From positions 3,782,001 to 3,846,000 of the forward strand of contig CBDFHN010000002.1 of assembly GCA_965247735.1 (NCBI GenBank): 64,000 nt of DNA, read 5' to 3'. The translations under genes were made by a program, and so were the position numbers. The notes under the pieces were generated by a model that was not told the DNA's origin, did no database searches, and was given only the letters and a program-made list of their open reading frames with translations. Below, one piece after another: positions 10,313-17,408 of the stretch. The stretch's first letter is position 1, and each line of letters begins with the position of its first letter. The stretch comes from JAOXRU01 sp965247735. GTDB lineage: Bacteria > Bacteroidota > Bacteroidia > Flavobacteriales > Flavobacteriaceae.

Positions 10313-13300
10313 ATGAATAGTAAAAGACACATACAAATAGCTATAGTATTCACAATAGCGTTTACAGTAATTACTTATGCACAGGTAATCCCTTCCGATA
10401 AGAATTATGTTCATGAAATTGTGCCTCAACAAGAAGTGCTCATCCAAAATATCGATAATGTAGGAGGATTAGGCGTACCAGATAATGAACGCCATATCCA
10501 AACAATTTCTTATTTTGATGGATTAGGAAGACCCATGCAGCAAGTAGGTATAGCACAAAGCCCAGGTAATACCGATATTATTAACCATATTGGTTATGAT
10601 TCTTTTGGCAGACAAACAAAAGATTATTTGCCATATGCTTCTGGCACAGGTTTTTCAGGAAACCATAGAGCAGATGCTTTATCAGCTACTACTGTTTTTT
10701 ATGATACCGATGCGTATGAGAATACTTCTAATCCGTTTTCAGAAAAACAATTAGAAGCATCTCCTTTAAATAGAATTCTTAAACAAGCCGCACCAGGAAG
10801 CCCTTGGCAAATGGGTAGTGGACATGAAATAAAATTCGAATACCAAACCAATTCCGTTGGAGAAGTATTTTTGTTTGAGGTAGATTTTATAGATGGAGAT
10901 ACAACTAGACCGTTGTTAGTAAAAAATGCAAATGCATATGGAGAAGCGCAACTATACAAGAGTATTACTAAAGATGAAAATTGGACTTCAGGAAAGAACC
11001 ATACTACCGAAGAGTTTAAAAACAAACTGGGACAAGTAGTGCTGAAGCGTACCTATGCAAATATCAATGCAGTTTCAATAGCCCATGACACCCATTATGT
11101 ATATGACGATTATGGTAATCTTACTTATGTGATTCCACCAAAGGTAGATGCAACAGATGGTATTAGTACCGATGAGTTGGAAAACCTTTGTTACCAATAT
11201 ACTTATGATTATAGAAACAGATTGATAAGCAAAAAGATTCCAGGAAAAGCCTCGGAACATATTGTTTATGACAATCTGGATCGCCCAGTAATGACTAAGG
11301 ATGCTTTAAACAATTGGTTATTTACCAAATACGATGTTTTTGGTAGGGTAATTTATACTGGAAAGTACACAGGTACTGAAACTCCTGAAGCTCTAAGAGC
11401 AATATTCAAAGCCAAAACAGCAACAGATAATTATGAAGAAAAAGTAAGTACTGGTACTGGTTATAACAATAGTTACTATGGCAATAGTAATTTTCCGAAT
11501 ATTAGTATAGAGATCCTTACACTAAACTATTATGACAATTATAATTTTGACAAGGCAGGGCTTGAATTGCCTATAACGTCGCTAAATGAGCCTATTATAT
11601 CTGGTTCGCAAATTCGAAGTCTAGCCACAGGAAGCAAAATACGTGTTTTAGGAGCCGATGAGACTTCTGCATGGATAACCACACTAACGGGATATGATAA
11701 AAAAAGGCGTGCAATATATATAGCCAGTAAAAATGCATATCTCGGCACAATAGATATTATGCAAACAGAATTGGATTTTGTAGGCAAAGTATTGCAAACA
11801 GCAACAACACATAGCAAAGATGGAAATACTGCTATACAAACTACAGATGTGTTTGTTTATGACCATGTGGGGCGTTTATTAACGCAAAAACAGACCATAA
11901 ATAGCGGTATTGAAGAAGTTATTGTAGAAAACAACTATGATGCCTTAGGACAGCTAGAAAGTAAAGGTATAGGAGGCAAAGCAAACCAGAGCAGATTGCA
12001 AACAGTGGATTATACCTATAATATCCGTGGATGGTTAACAGGCATAAACGATATTGCCAATACCAATAAATTGTTTAACTTTAAGCTAGATTATAACACA
12101 GGTTCAGGAGTGCATTTATACAATGGAAACATATCGGCAACAAGTTGGCGTACTGCCAATACAGATAGTAGACTTAAGAGCTATACATACTCCTACGACG
12201 CCCTAAACCGAATCACTGCTGCAACTGGAGCGAATTCTTTTAGCAATTATGATGTCTCTGGGATTAGCTATGATAAAATGGGGAATATTATGACCTTGAA
12301 TAGACTAGGACTGTTATCTGATGACCCAACTTCAACAAATTTTGGAGTAATGGATAACCTTAGCTATAGTTATGATAGTGGCAACAGGTTAATGAAAGTG
12401 ACTGATGCTGCAATACTAGATAAATATGGTTTTAAAGATGATGCAGTAAATACTGCTGCTGATACCACGGACGATTATGTCTATGATGCCAATGGCAATA
12501 TGATTACCGACACTAACAAAGGAATAACAGCTATTACGTATAATTATCTGAATTTACCAACACAGGTTACTATTGCAAATACAGAACATAACGGAAACAT
12601 CCAATATGTCTATGATGCTACAGGAGTAAAACAACGAAAAATTGTTAGTGATGGAACTACTCAGGACTACGCTGGAAATTACATCTATAAAAACAACGTT
12701 TTAGAATTCTTTAACCATCCAGAGGGCTATGTAAACAATAATAATGGCACTTTTGAGTATGTTTATCAATATAAAGACCATTTAGGGAACGTACGACTAT
12801 CCTATCAGGATGCTGATAATAATGGTGTTATTGATGCAGCTACAGAAATTATTGATGAGAAGAATTATTATCCATTTGGGCTTACTCATAAAGGGTATAA
12901 TAATATCCAAAGTCCTTTAGGGAATGGAGTTGCTAAGAAGTTTGGCTTTGGTGGAAAAGAATACGGAGAAGAACTAGGCTTAGATTGGTATGATGTAACC
13001 GCACGTAATTATGACCCAGCACTAGGAAGATGGATGAATATTGACCCTCTTGCTGACCAAATGAGGAGACACTCTCCTTATAATTATGCTTTTGATAATC
13101 CTTTAAGGTTTATTGACCCTGATGGGATGTCTCCAGACGATGTCATAATAAAAGGGGATAAAACATTCAGAAATAGAGCATTTGCAAATTTACAAGCTTT
13201 GACAGATGATACTTTACAGATTGATAAAAACGGAAAAGTAACAATAGCTGACACTAATTGTAATGGAGGGTGTGCAGAAGGAGATGATTTAGTTTCTAAT

Positions 13301-13747
13301 TTAATAAATGCAAATGAAACCGTAACAATTGTTGAGTCAAAGGAAGGTAATGAAACATTAGCATATAATGTAGAAGGTGCTGAAACAACTAATGAGGGAG
13401 ATTCAACCATAAAGTTTAACCCAAGTCTTACAGAAGGAGGTGTTGATGTTGACGGCAACACAGAAAGACCATCTGAAATAGGGCTTGCTCATGAATTAGG
13501 ACATTCAACAGATATTGCAGCAGGAACAGAGCCAACGGGGGGTTCCGACTATGTTACTCCTTTTGAGGATTTAGGTGTCAAAAATCAGTTTGAATCTAAT
13601 TCAAATATCTATAACAGTTTTCAGAGATTAACTAACAAAGAAGTTAAAGTAAGAAAGACTGTAGAAAACTCCGTTAGAAAACGAAGAGGTCTAAAATCAA
13701 GGAAGTTAGTGAAGGTTAAAAATTTTAAATATGATAGGAAGTATTAA
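10313..13747 (+). CDS. RHS core protein with C-terminal HELGH metallopeptidase-like toxin tip
   Basis: 1144 residues. A signal peptide (ends near TYAQ) is followed by the N-terminal domain seen in flavobacterial RHS proteins (DUF6443-like: QTISYFDGLGRPMQQVG) and many YD repeats. The conserved RHS-associated core follows: DHLGNVRLSY at 822, NYYPFGL, GKEYGEELGLDWYDVTARNYDP, LGRWMNIDPLADQ, ending at DPDGM (935-939). The last ~205 residues after DPDGM are the variable tip. They contain EIGLAHELGHSTD (zinc motif HELGH at 1060-1064) and a later VENSVRKRRGL, resembling the M91/NleD-type zincins found on RHS effectors (family assignment inferred from the motifs). The tip is very basic at its end. The 3' end overlaps the next gene by 17 bp, the usual toxin-immunity arrangement. 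Confidence 0.85.
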   Translation: MNSKRHIQIAIVFTIAFTVITYAQVIPSDKNYVHEIVPQQEVLIQNIDNVGGLGVPDNERHIQTISYFDGLGRPMQQVGIAQSPGNTDIINHIGYDSFGRQTKDYLPYASGTGFSGNHRADALSATTVFYDTDAYENTSNPFSEKQLEASPLNRILKQAAPGSPWQMGSGHEIKFEYQTNSVGEVFLFEVDFIDGDTTRPLLVKNANAYGEAQLYKSITKDENWTSGKNHTTEEFKNKLGQVVLKRTYANINAVSIAHDTHYVYDDYGNLTYVIPPKVDATDGISTDELENLCYQYTYDYRNRLISKKIPGKASEHIVYDNLDRPVMTKDALNNWLFTKYDVFGRVIYTGKYTGTETPEALRAIFKAKTATDNYEEKVSTGTGYNNSYYGNSNFPNISIEILTLNYYDNYNFDKAGLELPITSLNEPIISGSQIRSLATGSKIRVLGADETSAWITTLTGYDKKRRAIYIASKNAYLGTIDIMQTELDFVGKVLQTATTHSKDGNTAIQTTDVFVYDHVGRLLTQKQTINSGIEEVIVENNYDALGQLESKGIGGKANQSRLQTVDYTYNIRGWLTGINDIANTNKLFNFKLDYNTGSGVHLYNGNISATSWRTANTDSRLKSYTYSYDALNRITAATGANSFSNYDVSGISYDKMGNIMTLNRLGLLSDDPTSTNFGVMDNLSYSYDSGNRLMKVTDAAILDKYGFKDDAVNTAADTTDDYVYDANGNMITDTNKGITAITYNYLNLPTQVTIANTEHNGNIQYVYDATGVKQRKIVSDGTTQDYAGNYIYKNNVLEFFNHPEGYVNNNNGTFEYVYQYKDHLGNVRLSYQDADNNGVIDAATEIIDEKNYYPFGLTHKGYNNIQSPLGNGVAKKFGFGGKEYGEELGLDWYDVTARNYDPALGRWMNIDPLADQMRRHSPYNYAFDNPLRFIDPDGMSPDDVIIKGDKTFRNRAFANLQALTDDTLQIDKNGKVTIADTNCNGGCAEGDDLVSNLINANETVTIVESKEGNETLAYNVEGAETTNEGDSTIKFNPSLTEGGVDVDGNTERPSEIGLAHELGHSTDIAAGTEPTGGSDYVTPFEDLGVKNQFESNSNIYNSFQRLTNKEVKVRKTVENSVRKRRGLKSRKLVKVKNFKYDRKY

Positions 13748-14303
13748 TAAACTAGTTTTAATAACCTTAGTATTTATTTTAGCTGGGGCGTGTAAAAACG
13801 AAAATAAAGATAATTTATTTAGTATAAATGGCAAAAGCGTTAAAGCTGTTGAAATGAATGAAAAATGTACATACATTTTTGATAAAGCATATGGAGTGGA
13901 TTCATTGAATTTGAAAAAACATCATTATATAGAAGCCTTATTAAATAGGTATCTACAATTAAATAAAAGGCAAAAGTATAAGACTTTTACCTTTTTACGA
14001 ATAGATGAGAGTGGTGAAGTATCTACTTCAAAAGTGTATACTGTAGGAGAGCTTGAAAATGGAACAGGAATTGTATCTAGGTATTTTTATGAAGATGATA
14101 AAATCAAAAAAGTAGATAAAACTTTTAAAAACATTAATAATTTTTACCAGAAACTTGGGGAGCCAGAAGAAAAAATCAGAAGTTTTGATAAAAAACTTTT
14201 AGTCATCAAATTTAAAAGTAATGATGATTGTGAATGCAAACTTTATAGTTCTTCACTATATTCTTATATTAATAATATAAAAGACTTAACTTTTTTTGAT
14301 TAG
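13731..14303 (+). CDS. Small lipoprotein, candidate immunity protein for the RHS tip
   Basis: 190 residues. N-terminus MIGSINKLVLITLVFILAGACK is a lipoprotein signal with Cys21 as the likely lipidation site (AGAC is an acceptable, not ideal, lipobox). The mature part is charged, about 170 residues, with no recognised domain. It begins inside the last codons of the RHS gene (17-bp overlap), so the two are translationally coupled, and it is followed by a terminator at 14353. Its position directly after a toxin tip suggests immunity. A lipoprotein would act in the periplasm or at a membrane surface, which would fit a metallopeptidase acting there. Function is inference; the gene itself is well supported. 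Confidence 0.7.
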   Translation: MIGSINKLVLITLVFILAGACKNENKDNLFSINGKSVKAVEMNEKCTYIFDKAYGVDSLNLKKHHYIEALLNRYLQLNKRQKYKTFTFLRIDESGEVSTSKVYTVGELENGTGIVSRYFYEDDKIKKVDKTFKNINNFYQKLGEPEEKIRSFDKKLLVIKFKSNDDCECKLYSSSLYSYINNIKDLTFFD

Positions 14304-14352
14304 CCCAGTAGATTGACATTTGCAATGGTAATCGTTAAAATGAAATAATAAA

Positions 14353-14383
14353 GAAGCCACAGCAGCAATGTTGTGGTTTTTGT
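14353..14383 (+). terminator. Intrinsic terminator after the RHS operon
   Basis: Hairpin CCACAGCAGCAATGTTGTGG followed by TTTTTGTGTTTT. The same 20-bp hairpin recurs at 15459, and relatives lie at about 15049, 15205 and 15755. Confidence 0.65.
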
Positions 14384-14420
14384 GTTTTAGGAATATAACT
14401 TTCCATTCTTGTATTAAAAA

Positions 14421-14758
14421 TTATTGTTCCCAAAGTTTTGCTACTTTTTTATCAATGAGGTAATCAGAAATATTAGTATCGTTGTATATTACTTCAGCAA
14501 TATAACGTGCATATTGGTCTTTGTCTTGTTTAGAGGTTGTAATGGTAACAATAGCTCCTTCGGGGCAGAACTTTCTAGCTACAGCTCTGGCGTGTTTGCT
14601 TGTCGCTCACGGTAAGCCACAGCGCTACGCATCTCTGGTGCATTAATGCGGGCAAGACGTATTTTTTGTATGGTGAGTACGTAAAACCCTAAATCTACTT
14701 CAACAAGTAAGGTGTCACCGTCTACCCAGCGAACAACCTTTGCTTTATAATTATACAT
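14421..14758 (-). pseudogene. Frameshifted staphylococcal-nuclease-like (thermonuclease family) gene
   Basis: On the minus strand from an ATG at 14758: KVVRWVDGDTLLVEVDLGF, then IRLARINAPEMRS. This is the SNase fold pattern with the D-G-D-T and R-I-N-A-P-E motifs of the family. Near 14598 the frame runs into a stop (QANTPEL then TAG). Removing one base continues as KHARAVARKFCPEGA, then DQYARYI, and ends KLWEQ-stop at 14421. The second copy at 15529-15716 has the intact reading through this point (RQAKHARAVARKF), so a one-base deletion here is the simplest explanation. If repaired the protein would be 112 residues, shorter than most secreted SNases and with no signal peptide. Confidence 0.75.
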
Positions 14759-14835
14759 ATTACTAAAGATACTACATTTTTGGGAGTAAAAATGTAATTT
14801 ACCCTAAAAACAGGTTAAAAAAAGGAACAAAACAC

Positions 14836-14858
14836 CTATATAACTACGTGGTATATAG
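14836..14858. promoter_or_regulatory. Near-palindrome, possible operator
   Basis: CTATATA and TATATAG arms (7 bp) separated by a 9-bp centre, between the SNase-like remnant and the XRE fragment. A second inverted repeat (ACATTTTT/AAAAATGT) lies at about 14773-14794. XRE regulators often bind such sites, but nothing here proves function. Confidence 0.3.
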
Positions 14859-14989
14859 TTAATTATGAAATATCACTACATTTTTGAGTATAGAAATGCA
14901 TGAAGATGTTTTATGAATATTATTTAAGAAATGTTTGTATTTTATTCTTGTAAAGGAAGCTATTACAGAGTTATAGAAGAACTTTAGTT

Positions 14990-15043
14990 TTATAGAGAAG
15001 CTATATTTTTATCAAAGAAGTCTTTAAGTTTTTTATTGGTAAG
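14990..15043 (-). pseudogene. C-terminal fragment of an XRE-family regulator (copy A)
   Basis: Encodes LTNKKLKDFFDKNIASL-stop, nearly the same as the end of copy B at 15234 (LTKKKFKDFFNKNVASL-stop). Only about 17 residues of homology remain, and the sequence runs straight into a terminator-like hairpin. Confidence 0.6.
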
Positions 15044-15068
15044 CCACAGTATCAATGTTATGGTTTTT

Positions 15069-15178
15069 TTACATAGCACTAATCTTAGAAGCTTTAATAA
15101 AATGGTCAACTGTAGTTAAAAGACATCCAGCTCGGATATGCCGTAAACGTGCTTGCGCAGAAATGTTTTCTGTGCCGA
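15069..15178 (-). pseudogene. C-terminal fragment of an unrecognised gene
   Basis: A 35-residue open stretch ending in a proper stop (NISAQARLRHIRAGCL, then HFIKASKISAM-stop), with higher GC than its surroundings. There is no start codon and no family was recognised. Its place between other decayed C-terminal pieces suggests a remnant, but it could be chance. Confidence 0.3.
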
Positions 15179-15202
15179 GTATGAGTAGTAAAATATAACA
15201 TA

Positions 15203-15232
15203 AGCCACCTTTAACGAGGTGGTTTTTGTGTT
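15203..15232 (+). terminator. Terminator-like hairpin
   Basis: CCACC-TTTAACGA-GGTGG followed by TTTTTGTGTTTTT. It is almost the same as the hairpin at 15753-15778. It has no intact gene in front of it and belongs to the duplicated debris. Confidence 0.45.
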
Positions 15233-15233
15233 T

Positions 15234-15473
15234 TTATAGAGAAGCTACATTTTTATTAAAGAAGTCTTTAAATTTCTTTTTAGTTAGCATAGTATCAATA
15301 ATTTTAAGGACAGTAGATTTATCTTCTTCGTCAAGTTGATTGATTAACTTAAACTGTTCTATCTCGCTCTTATCTTCTAAAATTATTTCTTTAGGTATAT
15401 CTCCTGCTGGTGCTGGTTTGTAACTAGTACAGGCAAGAGTAAGAAATACAAATAACATGAACCACAGCAGCAA
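15234..15473 (-). pseudogene. C-terminal part of an XRE-family transcriptional regulator (copy B)
   Basis: The 79-residue reading frame has two unlike parts. The last ~53 residues (IPKEIILEDKSEIEQFKLIN, QLDEEDKSTVLKIIDTMLTK, KKFKDFFNKNVASL) match the C-terminal tail common in flavobacterial XRE-type helix-turn-helix regulators of about 130-140 residues. The DNA-binding N-terminal half is gone. The first ~24 residues (MLLWFMLFVFLTLACTS) look like a lipoprotein signal but come from the adjoining terminator hairpin and spacer DNA, so they are probably fortuitous. It is most likely not a functional gene. Confidence 0.6.
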
Positions 15474-15480
15474 TGTTGTG
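15459..15480 (+). terminator. Second copy of the CCACAGCAGC terminator hairpin
   Basis: The 20-bp hairpin is identical to that at 14353. It is followed by TTTCCTGTATTTT, a poorer T-run. The next ~60 bp and the SNase-like fragment also parallel 14385-14605, so hairpin and gene fragment were duplicated together. Confidence 0.45.
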
Positions 15481-15528
15481 GTTTCCTGTATTTTAAGAAT
15501 ATTTTTTTTGTTATTGCACAGGAATAAG

Positions 15529-15716
15529 CTACTGTTCCCAAATCTTAGCTACTTTTTTATCAATAAGGTAATCAGAAAGATTGGTATCGTTGTATAGCAC
15601 TTCAGTAATATAACGTGCATATTGGTCTTTGTCTTGTTTAGAGGTTGTAATGGTCACAATAGCACCTTCGGGGCAGAACTTTCTAGCTACAGCTCTGGCA
15701 TGCTTAGCTTGTCGCT
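15529..15716 (-). pseudogene. 3' half of a second SNase-like gene copy
   Basis: 61 codons in frame to a TAG stop at 15529: RQAKHARAVARKFCPEGA, then SKQDKDQYARYITEVLYNDT, then KKVAKIWEQ. This is the C-terminal half of the gene at 14421-14758. Homology stops abruptly at about 15716, so the catalytic N-terminal half is missing. It keeps the unshifted sequence at the point where the other copy has lost a base. Confidence 0.7.
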
Positions 15717-15752
15717 AATTTGTAATTAGTGGCAGACAGAAATAATGTGAAC

Positions 15753-15778
15753 CACCTTTAACAAGATGGTTTTTTATG
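15753..15778 (+). terminator. Terminator-like hairpin
   Basis: CCACC-TTTAACAA-GATGG then TTTTTT. A relative of the hairpin at 15203. No intact gene precedes it. From 15780 to 15920 nothing else is recognised apart from short echoes of nearby repeats. Confidence 0.4.
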
Positions 15779-15922
15779 CTAAACATTACGTGCTTTGCCA
15801 TCTTCTACTGGTGAGAGTGTCACGCTCGGCAGCAAAATAAGTAAGAAAAACAAACAGTATCATACACCTTAAGAATCTTGTGTTATAGAAATATACTTTC
15901 TTTATCTTATTTCTGGATGAAG

Positions 15923-16270
15923 GATAGTAGCAAGCTACCGTGTAGCGCGAATAGCCTGATCCGATTTTATGAGGGGCATCCCATAATTGTTGTATTTAAA
16001 ATGGAGTTTTTTTTGTTACCTTAAAAGGCAAAAGGCAAAAGGCAAAAGGCAAAAGGCAAAAGGCAAAAGGCAAAAGTGGAAGATTAATTATTAGTAATCA
16101 ATAAGAAATAGTCAATAATAAATTAACGGCTTACCATTCTTTTCCTCTATTGGCATCTAATCTAAGAAAGATAAAGAGTAATAGTGTAAAGCCTAGCAAT
16201 GCAGATCCTCCATAGCTAAAAAATGGTAGTGGAATTCCGATCGTTGGAAGTAGGCCAATAACCATTCCGA
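15923..16270 (+). repeat. Right copy of the direct repeat flanking the RHS island (includes rodA 3' end)
   Basis: Contains the hairpin GCTACCGTGTAGC (15934), CCGATTTTATGAGGGGCA (15961), the 7-bp tandem repeat (16023) and the last ~140 bp of rodA. The left counterpart at 4310-4604 has these elements in the same order, 11.6 kb away. Confidence 0.75.
16023..16071 (+). repeat. Tandem repeat, 7 x AAAAGGC (7 bp)
   Basis: Seven identical copies of AAAAGGC, 60 bp downstream of the rodA stop. It occupies the same relative place as the AGAGTCAA repeat of the left copy. Confidence 0.9.
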
Positions 16271-17408
16271 TATTCACTACAAAATGGACAAATAGTATTG
16301 AGATTACCCCATAGCCATACATTCTGCTAAACGGTGTTTTTTGGCGTTCTGCTACGGCGACAAGGCGTAAAAGTAGGAGCATAAAAAGAAGTACAACGGT
16401 GGTGGTTCCGATAAAACCCCATTCTTCACCTACTGTACTAAATATATAATCTGTTTGTTGTTCAGGAACAAAATTACCTTTGGTTCTGGTGCCTTCTAAA
16501 AAACCTTTTCCTATAAAACCTCCAGAGCTAATGGTTTCTTCTGATTGTAGGGTGTTGTATCCTATTGTTTTTTTTATTTCTTCTAGCTTCTCAGGATCTT
16601 TTTCTAATCGCAACCAAAGTCCAAAACGATCTCTATGACGTTGTTCAAAAACGTGATCATAAATAAACTGTACGGACATGGAAAAAGCAATGGAAACAAT
16701 AAAACCAATGACTACGGGAAGAATCGGGATTTTTATGTTTTTGTTTTTAAAACCAAAAACTAAAATTGCGATAAGGATTAGCGCAATGGCAATCCAGATG
16801 GTACCAAACATTAAGGTGCAGACAAATAGTAGAATTGCAAAAAAGCCAATAAGCAGATAGTATGCAGGCAGCCCTTCTCTATAGAGTACAAAAAACAGAC
16901 TTAAAAATACGATAGCACTCCCAGGATCTGGTTGTGGAACGATTAATAAAGCAGGAAGTATAATGATTAATAGTCCAAATAATTGGTGCTTTACTGTAAA
17001 GATATTTGTTTGAATATCACTAAGAAATTTGGCCATAGCTAAAGCTGTGGCTGCTTTTGCAAACTCTGAAGGTTGTAATCCAAATGGACCAAAACCATAC
17101 CATGATGTGGCACCAGCTATAGTTTTTCCGAAAACATATAGGCCAAGAAGCGATATTAGCGAAATTATAAAAATAAGACTGGAAAAACGTTCGTAGAATT
17201 TGGAGTCAATGGAAAGAACAATTACAATTAAAATAAAACTTGCTTCAATAAAGAACAATTGCTTTCCGTAAATAGTACTGATGTCAAAAAAACTAATAGG
17301 ATTTTCGGTATATGTGGTGGAGTATATATTTATCCAGCCAATAGTTACCAATGCTAAGTATATAAAAATGGTAGTCCAATCTACCTTGTGCAGGACCGAG
17401 TTATTCAT
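16131..17408 (-). CDS. rodA: Rod-shape-determining peptidoglycan polymerase RodA
   Basis: 425 residues of the SEDS family of membrane glycosyltransferases, which polymerise lipid II for side-wall growth together with PBP2. About ten hydrophobic segments are visible. SEDS signatures include GATSWYGFGPFGLQPSEFAK, PDPGSA, and the C-terminal LLPTIGIPLPFFSYGGSALL. Its start overlaps the end of mrdA by 8 bp. It is the last gene of the purH-mreB-mreC-mreD-mrdA-rodA array. Its 3' end is duplicated as a decayed fragment at 4497-4604. Confidence 0.97.
   Translation of the reverse strand: MNNSVLHKVDWTTIFIYLALVTIGWINIYSTTYTENPISFFDISTIYGKQLFFIEASFILIVIVLSIDSKFYERFSSLIFIISLISLLGLYVFGKTIAGATSWYGFGPFGLQPSEFAKAATALAMAKFLSDIQTNIFTVKHQLFGLLIIILPALLIVPQPDPGSAIVFLSLFFVLYREGLPAYYLLIGFFAILLFVCTLMFGTIWIAIALILIAILVFGFKNKNIKIPILPVVIGFIVSIAFSMSVQFIYDHVFEQRHRDRFGLWLRLEKDPEKLEEIKKTIGYNTLQSEETISSGGFIGKGFLEGTRTKGNFVPEQQTDYIFSTVGEEWGFIGTTTVVLLFMLLLLRLVAVAERQKTPFSRMYGYGVISILFVHFVVNIGMVIGLLPTIGIPLPFFSYGGSALLGFTLLLFIFLRLDANRGKEW

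Noticed and set aside
14424..14615. Plus-strand 63-residue open frame
   Set aside because: It is antisense to the SNase-like remnant, whose motifs are recognisable on the minus strand.
15402..15473. Lipoprotein signal peptide on the 79-residue frame (MLLWFMLFVFLTLACTS)
   Set aside because: It is translated from a terminator hairpin and spacer sequence joined to an XRE tail; the match to a lipobox is probably chance.
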